This document shows, one piece after another, positions 1 to 8,000 of a stretch of 36,158 bases of DNA. Within the stretch, counting starts at the first letter, position 1. Every line of letters begins with the position of its first letter. The position numbers and the translations under genes are program-made. This DNA comes from Candidatus Poribacteria bacterium (GTDB lineage: Bacteria; Poribacteria; WGA-4E; WGA-3G), in contig JAAXHI010000061.1 of the NCBI GenBank assembly GCA_012270875.1, positions 1 through 36,158 on the forward strand. Direction: 5' to 3'. The notes below the pieces were generated by a model. That model worked only from the letters and a program-made list of their open reading frames with translations, was not told the DNA's origin and made no database searches.

Positions 1-1
1 A

Positions 2-25
2 CTTATTTTCGGGATCTACTATAAT
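2..25 (-). repeat. Left copy of a 24-nt repeat found at both window ends
   Basis: Read on the minus strand, positions 25 to 2 match positions 36135-36158 read on the plus strand at 21 of 24 bases. Both copies begin ATTATAGTA and end CCGAAAATAAG. Here the repeat supplies the tandem TAG TAG stop codons of the DUF2971-like gene. It is probably the edge of a dispersed element, but neither copy can be followed beyond the window. Confidence 0.45.
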
Positions 26-537
26 TCTCGCTCGTGTTCAAAACTTTTTCGTTTATGTAGATAGGGGGATAGCAAATCATCTTCAGGGATCTTTTCACTA
101 TCATAGTCAATATACTGAACTTTTCCTATATGTATTTTCTCATCAGTTATGAAACTTTCTCCAAAAGAAGTGAAATTAGTTTTGATAGCGATACCGCTGT
201 TTGCGCTGGCATAAATTTTCCACATTGCTTCTGATTCGTGACTACTTTCATACCAGCAACTGATCAACGTAAAGCGACGTAGTTCTACTCTCAGGTGCTC
301 ATGTATTAATATTTCTTTATCAGAGAGTCTCGGTTTTAAATTTGTATAACGCGCTTCTATGTTACTTATAGGGATGGCACCCTCAAAAGGATCGCCTAAC
401 TTGTCTGCTCGAGCAAAAAACAAGGCACGCCTTTCCAAAAGCGAGACGAATTTCGTGAAGTCCATATACCTCCACAAAATCGCGTCTGCTGGAGGTGGAT
501 CGTGAAATTGCCGAGCATTAGTATTTAAATCAGGCAT
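19..537 (-). CDS. DUF2971-like protein, probably truncated at its C terminus
   Basis: The 172-residue product resembles DUF2971 proteins. It has an early 'LWRY' followed by a helix ending in 'FARADKLGDPFEG' (residues 42-54), a central 'SCWYESSHESEAMWKIYA' segment (94-111) and a late 'RKSFEHERE' segment. DUF2971 members are usually about 250-300 residues, and the 'FEHERE' motif is normally followed by more sequence. Here two consecutive TAG codons follow at once, within a repeat also present at the far end of the window, so I infer a truncated copy. The ATG at 537 is supported by a GAGG ribosome site. The gene lies 54 nt downstream of the TPR-nuclease gene on the same strand and is probably in the HigB operon. 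DUF2971 has no firmly established biochemical activity, although such genes are often found in accessory or defence regions. Confidence 0.65.
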   Translation of the reverse strand: MPDLNTNARQFHDPPPADAILWRYMDFTKFVSLLERRALFFARADKLGDPFEGAIPISNIEARYTNLKPRLSDKEILIHEHLRVELRRFTLISCWYESSHESEAMWKIYASANSGIAIKTNFTSFGESFITDEKIHIGKVQYIDYDSEKIPEDDLLSPYLHKRKSFEHEREL

Positions 538-591
538 GAAACCTCACTTGTTGCATTTCTAAATTTCAGGTGGATGGGCAGAAGAAAGATA

Positions 592-2175
592 TTAACGCGG
601 CGGGTGCGACCATTTGGCGTGTCCGCTGTAGACCATGATTGCATTTATAAACGCGTGGTCTGGATATCGCCATACATCGGCGACGACGCGATCGTGAGAA
701 ATACCGGCTGGCTTGAATGTAACTTGTTTTCCTTCCAGAAATTGTTTCAGATAGCGGATAGCCTTTTCACCTTGAGGGGTACCGCTTTCCGGGGCATCTA
801 TGTTCCTTAAGCGGATCTTATTGAACATATTCAAACTTTCCAACCCTTGCGCAGACGTTTCAGCGAGGGGGACTCCCATCAGTCTTTCCATCGGAGTCTG
901 TAGTGCGGCCCGTCGAGAAATTTCAGGACTAACCTCAAGCGTATCGCCATCAATAACTCTTGTCACAATATGAGTTTGCATCTGCCCGCCGCGCCGCGGT
1001 TCCTTGTTGTTTTGCTTTGAGGCTGCCTGATTAAGTTGCTGCAGTTGGTTCTCAACAAGATCTTTGAGGCTATTATTACCCGGACGTTTTGCTAATTCTA
1101 AAGCTTTCTGAAAATCTGATCTTGCTTTATTAATCCTGCCTAAGTGAGCTTCCAGTATACCCCTATAAGCATAAGCTTCTGCATAATCAGGTTTTATGCG
1201 AATTGCTTCGGTGTAATCGGCGAGAGCGTCATCGTGCTGACCTAGTTCACTCCGTAAAATACCGCGAATATTATATGCTTCTTCGACGAAGTCTGGCTTT
1301 AACTCAATTACCTTATCATAGTCCGATACTGCGGCATCATATTCACCCAAAAGGGTATTCGCTGAGGCTCGAAGGTAGTAAACTTGGAAGGAATTGAGAC
1401 CCAACGCAATTGCTTTATCAAAATCAGCGATTGCAGACTCGTGGCGATCAAGCTTAGACTTCGCTATTCCTCGATTGTAATAGGCACTCGCAAAGTTGTG
1501 GTTCAATTCTACCGCTTTGTTAAAGTTACTTATTGCTTCCGTATGTTGCTTGAGATCGTACCGCGCAATTCCCAAATTGTAAGATGCCTCCCAAAAATCA
1601 GGCTTCAACATAATTGCTATGTCATAAGCGGGAATGGCTTTTTCCGACTGATTCCCATGATAAAGGAGGTAACCGATAGAAAAAAAGGCATGTGCAGCGA
1701 GCTCACTTTCACTCTGTTTAGGAATGTTTGAAGCAGGCTGTTTGCTTTTATTTGCTGTTTCTATGGGTGCTTCCTCTGCTAACTCTGGAAACAGTTCTGT
1801 TAGTTCTGGGACATGTTTATCCTCATAGTTATCAATGAGCTGACGAACAAATTCCATTAAGGGGCGCAAAGGATGCGTCTCACTTTCGCCTACCGCACCG
1901 ACTAACTCTACAAGCAACGCATGAGCCCAGTCATAATCGTCTTCAGTCAATTCAGGGACACTGTGATTTTCGTCACGACCCATAAACCCGATTAACTTAT
2001 CTAACACCCCAACAAGCCAATGATAATCGCTTTCAGCGTAGAGCGGGGGCACGGCAGGTTGTGAAGTTGGCATCTGTAACAGTTTAGAGTTGTCCAACAA
2101 TTGGGGCATACTCGATATTTCCAAAGCCTTAGACGGTAATACCGCTTTAGGCAAAGTTTGTGTACCTGTCAACAT
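592..2175 (-). CDS. HigA-like N-terminus + six TPRs + SNase nuclease domain fusion
   Basis: A 527-residue protein in three parts. Residues about 47-127 contain two tandem '(D/E)xDYxW' units and the stretch 'HPLRPLMEFVRQLIDNYED', which resembles the N-terminal part of HigA antitoxins (COG5499-like). No helix-turn-helix domain is visible. Residues about 160-363 are six TPR units (for example 'YAEAYAYRGILEAHLGR'). After a low-complexity linker ending RRGGQ, residues 402-527 form a staphylococcal-nuclease-like domain. The catalytic set is kept: D411 in 'IDGDT', R455, D460 and E463 in 'IRLRNIDAPE', and R496 in 'HDRVVA', with an insertion of about 40 residues between the first two motifs. The start at 2175 follows the HigB stop by 3 nt and has an AAGGAGT ribosome site. 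I infer a HigB-binding antitoxin that has acquired a scaffold and a nuclease. The SNase call is firm and the HigA-like call is moderate. Confidence 0.82.
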   Translation of the reverse strand: MLTGTQTLPKAVLPSKALEISSMPQLLDNSKLLQMPTSQPAVPPLYAESDYHWLVGVLDKLIGFMGRDENHSVPELTEDDYDWAHALLVELVGAVGESETHPLRPLMEFVRQLIDNYEDKHVPELTELFPELAEEAPIETANKSKQPASNIPKQSESELAAHAFFSIGYLLYHGNQSEKAIPAYDIAIMLKPDFWEASYNLGIARYDLKQHTEAISNFNKAVELNHNFASAYYNRGIAKSKLDRHESAIADFDKAIALGLNSFQVYYLRASANTLLGEYDAAVSDYDKVIELKPDFVEEAYNIRGILRSELGQHDDALADYTEAIRIKPDYAEAYAYRGILEAHLGRINKARSDFQKALELAKRPGNNSLKDLVENQLQQLNQAASKQNNKEPRRGGQMQTHIVTRVIDGDTLEVSPEISRRAALQTPMERLMGVPLAETSAQGLESLNMFNKIRLRNIDAPESGTPQGEKAIRYLKQFLEGKQVTFKPAGISHDRVVADVWRYPDHAFINAIMVYSGHAKWSHPPR

Positions 2176-2178
2176 CTT

Positions 2179-2511
2179 TTACTCCTTCCATCTCCCTTTA
2201 TCGTATTCTGCATGTGTTAGAATCTTATTGATTGTGACCTTCTGTTCATTGGCGGCATATTGTATAGAGGCGATAAGACGGACATTGTTACCACCAATAT
2301 TGAACACTGTCCATATTTCATCTTTGGGAGGCTGGTTGAATCTGCTTTTACGTACTTTTACCTGGTTCGCGTACGGAAAAATTTTGAGCAAGTCAGCAAA
2401 TGAAGTGAAAGTTCCTTGACGCACAAGGTTATACCAGCGATTAAGGGCAGATCTGTCATTCGGGTGTTTCTGGGCAAATTTGTTTAGTACATTTCGTCCA
2501 GTGATGCGCAT
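2179..2511 (-). CDS. higB: HigB-type mRNA interferase toxin
   Basis: This 110-residue protein has the HigB_toxin (COG4680-type) layout: N-terminal 'MRITGRNVLNKFAQKHPNDR', a conserved 'LNRWYNLV' helix, a central 'VFNIGGNNVRLIASIQY' beta segment and a C-terminal 'THAEYDKGRW'. The 'FNI.GN..RL' and 'HAEYD' blocks are the family signature. Family members are ribosome-dependent or free mRNA endonucleases that are neutralised by a HigA antitoxin encoded immediately downstream. Here the downstream gene, only 3 nt away, encodes a HigA-like front end fused to TPRs and a nuclease instead of a normal HTH antitoxin. The ATG at 2511 has no close Shine-Dalgarno sequence, and no other start codon lies in frame just upstream. 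Transcription probably starts near 2564 from the promoter at 2571-2599. Confidence 0.85.
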   Translation of the reverse strand: MRITGRNVLNKFAQKHPNDRSALNRWYNLVRQGTFTSFADLLKIFPYANQVKVRKSRFNQPPKDEIWTVFNIGGNNVRLIASIQYAANEQKVTINKILTHAEYDKGRWKE

Positions 2512-2570
2512 TAGGTATTTACAGAAGATGCCTGCTCCTTGAGTGTTTACGTCAGGTTATTCGCCTAAAT

Positions 2571-2599
2571 AGTATACCATATAGGAACCGAACTGTCAA
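2571..2599 (-). promoter_or_regulatory. Sigma-70-type promoter for the HigB operon
   Basis: On the minus strand, TTGACA (2599-2594) is separated by exactly 17 nt from TATACT (2576-2571). This predicts a start near 2564 and a leader of about 50 nt. The sequence around the boxes (TTTTTGACAG before, ATGG immediately before the -10 box) is nearly the same as in the promoter at 5002-5030. Confidence 0.7.
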
Positions 2600-2735
2600 A
2601 AATAATTTATCTTACGACTTCAATACCTTCGCCAAAAATTGGAATTGATTATTAGGTTTCAAGAATGGAAACATTATACGCCTTCAACTGGAAATCAGGG
2701 GTTGCGAGGTAGGGTAGCAAACCACCGCGGTAAGT

Positions 2736-3800
2736 TCATTCATCCTCCTCTCGAAAAACCGCTATAAAAGATTCGGGAAGCTCATCGAAATCATCCGCTA
2801 TCTTCACTTTTCCTTTCCACTGTCCGCCGCGCCGCTGTTGCTTGTCGCGTTTCTGTTTTGAGTCTAACTGCTCGAGTCGTTGTAGCCACTTTTCAACGAG
2901 GACTTTGAAATCAGCGTTTGCTTGCTGTTCTGATAGTACCAAAGCGGTCTGGAGATCCGATCTTGCTTCATCAATATGTCCCAACTCAGCCTTTGCTACA
3001 CCACGATAAGCGTACGCTTCGGCATAATCAGGTTTTATGTGAATCGCCTCGGTATAGTCAATAATAGCAGCATCAAAATCTTCACTTATGACTTTCTGAA
3101 CCGCCCGGTTGTAGTATGCTTCCGGAAAATATGGATTGAGACGAATTGCAGTATCATAATCGGTAAGCGCATCATCAGGGCACCCCAGTCTATTTTTGAC
3201 ATTGCCTCGGTTGTTGTAAACTTCGGCATAATCTGGTTGCAACCGAACTGCTGTGTCATAAGCAGAGAGTGCTTTTTCCGACTTGTCCCCTTCCGAGAGG
3301 AGACAACCGATCGAGAAAAAGGCGTGCGCAGCAAGTTCGCCATCGCTCAGTTCTGAGGCGTAAGGTGGTGGGTTATTGTTTTCGCTTGCAATTTTTACGG
3401 GTGTTTCCTCTGCCAACTCTGGAAACCGTTCGGTGAGTTTCGGAACATAGGCGTCTTCATAGTTAGCAATGATCCGAATAATAAAGGTCATCAGCGGGTC
3501 TAACGGGTGGTTCTCATTTTCACCAACGGAATAGATTAACTCTTCTAATACATCATCCAACCACTGATACTCGTTTTCACTCAATTTAATAACACCGTAA
3601 TGTCCGTGCCGTTGTCCGAAGTCGATTAATCCGTCTAATACTTCTGTTAGCCACTGATAAGCAGTTTCGGGATAAGGCGGAGACGCAGCAGGTTCCGAGG
3701 TGCGTGTCTGTAGTGGTTTAGAGTTATCCAACAATTGCGGCATACTCGGCACGATGTCTGTCAGCAAAAGATTGTTCTTCGCATATCCGAGTGTTGACAT
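2736..3800 (-). CDS. TPR paralogue with HigA-like front and Phd/VapB-like C-terminal tail
   Basis: The 354-residue protein is a paralogue of the neighbouring TPR-nuclease protein. 'MPQLLDNSK' (20-28) matches residues 23-31 of the neighbour. Two 'YQWL' units (48-51 and 78-81) and 'HPLDPLMTFIIRIIANYED' repeat the HigA-like layout. Four TPRs occupy about 157-292. The same linker word RRGGQ (323-327) then leads not into a nuclease but into 'WKGKVKIADDFDELPESF' (328-345). This resembles the toxin-binding tail of Phd/VapB antitoxins (the 'KGK....DDFDE.LP' pattern). No Phd DNA-binding part and no VapC-like toxin are adjacent. The ATG at 3800 has only a weak AGG site, so the Met at residue 20 is an alternative start. 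TPR codons are close to those of the paralogue, suggesting fairly recent duplication. Function is unknown; I infer a modular antitoxin or adaptor. Confidence 0.75.
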   Translation of the reverse strand: MSTLGYAKNNLLLTDIVPSMPQLLDNSKPLQTRTSEPAASPPYPETAYQWLTEVLDGLIDFGQRHGHYGVIKLSENEYQWLDDVLEELIYSVGENENHPLDPLMTFIIRIIANYEDAYVPKLTERFPELAEETPVKIASENNNPPPYASELSDGELAAHAFFSIGCLLSEGDKSEKALSAYDTAVRLQPDYAEVYNNRGNVKNRLGCPDDALTDYDTAIRLNPYFPEAYYNRAVQKVISEDFDAAIIDYTEAIHIKPDYAEAYAYRGVAKAELGHIDEARSDLQTALVLSEQQANADFKVLVEKWLQRLEQLDSKQKRDKQQRRGGQWKGKVKIADDFDELPESFIAVFREEDE

Positions 3801-3845
3801 TATTTACGCCTAACGTGAGTTAGAAAATAAAAATTGAAGCGTCTT

Positions 3846-4077
3846 GTAGGTTGGGTTGAACGGAGACCTCCTGAAAATCGCACGCAGCACAGTGTTTTCA
3901 AGGGAACAGAGAAACCTGAAATCACCAAAGACCGAGTGAAACCCAACGCACTATGATACCGACACGGTTTGGGATGTTGGGTTTCGCTACACCTATCTCC
4001 CCGAACGGTTCATTGAAGAACGGAACACCGTGTATAGCGAAAATGCGCTTGTACCTTTACCACTCAACCCAACCTAC
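3846..4077. repeat. MITE-like element with 15-bp terminal inverted repeats
   Basis: GTAGGTTGGGTTGAA (3846-3860) is matched in inverse orientation by positions 4063-4077 (14 of 15). Internal copies of the AACCCAAC word (about 3942-3950 and 3974-3982) suggest nested foldback structure. There is no convincing gene inside. The element separates the TPR paralogue from the small membrane protein. I infer a non-autonomous mobile or palindromic repeat. Confidence 0.6.
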
Positions 4078-4105
4078 GTCCTACTCCGGTATTCAGAGTT
4101 TAGAC

Positions 4106-4396
4106 TTATTTGGTTTCCTTTTGGTTTTTCAGTTCTTCTTTGATTAATTCTTTGAGGGTCTGTTCTTTTTTTTTCGCGTTTAGATGTTCTTGAATGCTCG
4201 TTTTTATGTCGTAAATGAAAAAGGTCGATAGCAATGCACAAGTTAGGAGTGCGATACGGATAATGTGATAGAATATTTCTTGGATTTTGTCGCCAGTATT
4301 GTCGTAACCACGTTCCGTCTTGTCAAAAAATCCAATTAGAATAAGGGTGATCAGAAATGTTGCGTTTATTCCTATAATTATAATTATCTTTAGCAT
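4106..4396 (-). CDS. Small two-helix membrane protein with charged cytoplasmic tail
   Basis: I do not recognise this 96-residue protein. It has a first hydrophobic helix at about 2-22 (rich in Ile), a polar loop of about 25 residues, a second hydrophobic helix at about 44-64 and a Lys/Glu-rich tail (71-96) likely to be a cytoplasmic coiled coil. The ATG at 4396 is preceded at normal distance by AAGAGGA, supporting translation. It lies between the TPR paralogue and a transposase remnant, in a region of repeats and defence-type genes. Small two-helix proteins often act as membrane effectors or holin-like parts in such regions, but nothing in the sequence proves that role here. Confidence 0.6.
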   Translation of the reverse strand: MLKIIIIIGINATFLITLILIGFFDKTERGYDNTGDKIQEIFYHIIRIALLTCALLSTFFIYDIKTSIQEHLNAKKKEQTLKELIKEELKNQKETK

Positions 4397-4440
4397 TCTA
4401 TTCCTCTTCTAAAGTTTGGACAATATTGTAAATTGATGCT

Positions 4441-4560
4441 GCCTTTTATGAAGTTTAAGAATTTAATTCGGTAATGCATCAAAAACCTCTTGGTAGGAGC
4501 GAGCTGAGCTCGCGATCTGTAAAGATTACCGAAATATTTAGTTAATCTTCATCAAAAGGC
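4441..4560. repeat. 120-bp foldback element with a GTAGG palindrome at its centre
   Basis: The outer arms GCCTTTTATGAAG (4441-4453) and the inverse of 4547-4560 agree apart from a 1-nt indel. An inner pair, TTCGGTAAT (4467-4475) and ATTACCGAA (4525-4533), continues the foldback. The centre holds a hairpin GCGAGC-TGA-GCTCGC (4499-4513) that begins with GTAGG (4493-4497), like other palindromes in this window. I infer a MITE-like element carrying or grown around a REP-like palindrome. Confidence 0.6.
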
Positions 4561-4663
4561 AAGAGTGTATCAACTTGAAAACCAACGTTAATATTCTGTG
4601 AGTTTGTTTTCTCTTTGAACGTGACAAAAAATGACGATACGGCACTTTGCGATCAGAGACAAG

Positions 4664-4984
4664 TCACTCGCAAACCTTGTGTGCGTTTCGTTGGCGATAC
4701 CAGTGAATGCTGAGATGGTCACACATCTTCTGAACAGCTTGCACTTTTTGTGTAGCCTGTGGGGTTGTAAATATCAACTTCGTGAGGCTTGCTGCGACGA
4801 AGCTCAGTTGGACGAACCGATTAATGCTTTTCCGAGATTTTAGACGATAGGCACCAAATCCGAAGTGATGTTTGGCATCTCGAAAGGAAACCGTTTCTAT
4901 TTCCCGCCCTTGTTGGTAATACTCGACGATCTGTGAGATCTCACGCGTCAAATCTGTTGTAAAGACTTTTCGCTGTCTGAATAT
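4664..4984 (-). pseudogene. C-terminal remnant of an IS4-type DDE transposase
   Basis: The translated stretch contains 'IVEYYQQGREIETVSFRDAK' and then 'HHFGFGAYRLKS'. This matches the third catalytic block of IS4-like DDE transposases, where 'IE.FFRDAK..LGF..YR..S' carries the catalytic Glu. Only about 105 codons remain, from just after a stop codon at 4985-4987 to a stop at 4664. The two upstream catalytic Asp regions are absent. The sequence upstream ('RQRKVFTTDLT') is still in frame and coding-like before it ends. No clear terminal inverted repeats were found. This is a decayed insertion sequence, consistent with frequent rearrangement between the TPR genes and the restriction enzyme. Confidence 0.75.
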
Positions 4985-5001
4985 TTATATTTGTCTAAAC
5001 T

Positions 5002-5030
5002 ATTATACCATACAAAAAACCATCTGTCAA
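5002..5030 (-). promoter_or_regulatory. Perfect consensus sigma-70 promoter with no intact gene downstream
   Basis: On the minus strand, TTGACA (5030-5025), a 17-nt spacer and TATAAT (5007-5002) match the consensus exactly. The predicted start is near 4995, immediately in front of the transposase remnant. It may be left over from the insertion sequence, or drive an untranslated RNA toward 4400. It closely resembles the HigB promoter. Confidence 0.65.
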
Positions 5031-5051
5031 AAATAGTCGTGCGGGAAAATA

Positions 5052-8000
5052 CTACGCGTCCCCACCAATATCCAACCCCGACAACCCCTCAACAATCCCC
5101 ACCGTCTCCAAACTCACACCGATAACCTTCCGAATCAGATCCACGATATACGTCTCATCATCCGCACGGTTCGGGTCGTTCACGATACCGCTCCGCTTAT
5201 CTGTCTTCACACGATACTGATCCACCACCCACTCCAACGCCGAACGGTTCCCTAACCGATACGCAAACACCTCCGCAGGAATCCCCGCCAATGTCAAGAA
5301 ATCGTTGTATTTTATCTGCGTTTTGTCTTTAGAGAATTTCATCTGCGCTACACGCCAATCCAGCGGCATATCCGGTGTTTCAATCAGGTTCAACTTATAC
5401 TGCGGTTGGTCTTCGTAGTGGACATGAATCTCTGCCAACCGTCTGCCAGCCGCAACGAATTCCCAAAATTCAGGAGCAAACGGAATATGCGGCAAATCCC
5501 TTTTGAGATTCACCTGATACCGTTCCCGATACGCAGGATGATGCAGGAGCGCGTACGTATAGTGAAAAATATCCCACTTGGCGATTTTATCATCTTTGTA
5601 ATGCTCCCGGAATCGCGTCAGTGCCCAATCTGTAATATTTTCCCGTCGGTTCGTGCCATCTTCATCGTAGATGTAGAAAGGAAAGCATTGCCCGGGGGAA
5701 CCAAAGCCTCCTGTTACAATATGTCCAGGAACACAATCGCTCATGAGGCAAGTAAATGGTTTTTCCGGGGTCATATTTACACAAATTACCTGATTTTCCA
5801 TCTCTATATCAACGGTAGGAAAAATACGTGGGAAGACAAAAACTCTCTGATTGAGAATCCTGTCAAAAAATAGATTTGTTTTGGTGAAAGGTCTATAGAG
5901 ATGTCGTCTGATTTTTGACGCTGTGAATTCAGCGGTACGCCCACCCTTCAGTTGCGATTTTAAGCCTGAACTCCAACTAATTTCCTTGCTATCGTAACTC
6001 ACAAAATCGTCCACATCCTCATCTGGATTTTCTCTCCGTTCCCAGTTGAACACCTGCGAATTGTAAAATTTGATTGTCCGCTGTATATTCTCGGCAAGAG
6101 AATTTTGGTTAAAATTAATGACCCATGCATCGCGATTCGTCTGGACACCGCTGCTAAATTGATGGAAAATCACACCCGAAACCTCACCTTTCGCTGCTTT
6201 CGCTTGCTTACTTCCCATCGGCAGAAAGGTTTCAAAGTCCTCGCGCAGTCCTTCGGTGAGCCAAGTATAGCGCGCATCGGGTTGAATAGCAGCCCAGTTG
6301 ACATTGCCGATGTGTTCGCACGCCTCCAAAAATTCAAATGTCGCCTCTTTCGGCATCTCCGCAGTCTCACTGTTGTAAAAAATATCAGCAGACCCGCTCA
6401 CTTCGCTGGCGAGGTTTGCAACCTCGCCGCTATGCTGACCCTTTTTCACGAACAGATTAATGCTCACCCCCACCTGAATATCGAAGACATTGGCATCTCC
6501 AGCGTGACCTTTACGGATGTTGCCACCCAAGTCCAACAGGTAAATCTTATCACACGCATCCGACAGATGTTTCCGCATCCCATCAAACGCCTGACCCGTG
6601 ATAAAGTTGTGATTCGTTACAAACGCGACAATCCCATCTGTTTCAACTCTATTTAATGCCCAGTGGATTGCTTTGACGTACGGATCATAGAGTGCTGTTT
6701 TATTCGTCGCAGTGGAGGCTTCGGCGTACGTTTCCTGAATTTGCCCATCCAACTCAGGATACTTACGATTCTTATTGGCATCGTTTTCATCCATCTGCCG
6801 CGCGTTATAAGGTGGATTCCCGATAACGACAAACATCTCTGTCTGCTTCTGCCGCGCAACCCGCCGCGTATTCTCTGGCGCGAACAAGGATAACTGACGC
6901 TCGGTTGTCAAATCGAACGTGTCCACAAGGCAGAGGTTATCAAAAGGCTGATACTGCTCTGTGGCAACATAAAACTCATGCTCAATGTTCATGCTCGCGA
7001 TGTAATAAGGCATCAGTAACACCTCATTGCAGTGGAGTTCATGGCTATATTTCGCTTTGAGCGCGGTTCTATCAATCGCTTGTATGAGCCGCACGATGAA
7101 GTTACCCGTGCCAACGAACGGGTCGATGATATGAACGCCTGTATCCGAAAGTGAACGTCCAAACTCGGTTGTAAGTAGATGTGAGACGCTTTTCACGATG
7201 AAATTAACGATCGGTTGCGGCGTATAGACGATGCCGTGCGTATCAGCAACCTTAACCGAGAAGCCTTGAAAAAACTGCTCGTACACAGTATTGAGGAAAT
7301 GTTGTTTCTGCGAAAAGTCGATAAAGGTTGCAGCAGCACGTTCAATCGCACCATAGAACGGATTGAGTTCGCGGAGAAACTCGGAACGGTTATAAGCCTG
7401 CCATGTGAGCGCGTCAATCACATTTTCAATTTCACGTGCGATGATATTTCGACGCGTGAAATCGGGATTGTCAAAGACAGTGCGGAAAATCCGTTCCGTC
7501 AAGAGATGTTGGACGAGCATCTCCTCGACAGCAGACTTTGAAAGATTAGGATTAATCGCTGCTTGACAGTGGCGATAGAAGTCCGCAAACGCCTCCTGAA
7601 ACCGAGCGTTGGTTGCCTCTTCGTTTTGAATTAACGTCGCGGCACGTTCACCGAGTGCTGGCACTTTGTCCTTGAATTCAACAGCGGCGCGTTCCCAGTT
7701 AGCAACGTCCGCCTGTTCGTAACTAAAGAAGGCGTGAAGCACCCGAATAAACGCCTCCGCGTCAGCGATACCGACATCCATAACCGCTTGCCCATCTTGA
7801 TAGAGAAGGGCGCGCTCTTGGGTTGTGAAGAGTATATTATCCTGCGGATAGCCTGCCTCGAACTTCTGTCTAACCGCTGTGGCGAGAGTGTCGTGAAGGT
7901 CTTTCGCCTCCCAGTAGCCGCGCGGCAAGCCGAAGACGTTATCAGTAAGCATGCCATCAACGTAAATTGTGGTATTTTGCGGTGTCCGAAGCGATTTTTC

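Noticed and set aside
574..810. Open frame on the plus strand opposite the SNase domain
   Set aside because: It lies wholly within the conserved nuclease-coding strand and has no family features.
2697..2741. A 14-codon reading frame overlapping the stop of the TPR paralogue as ATGA, where a toxin gene would be expected
   Set aside because: It ends after 14 codons with no similarity to VapC or other toxins; too short to support.
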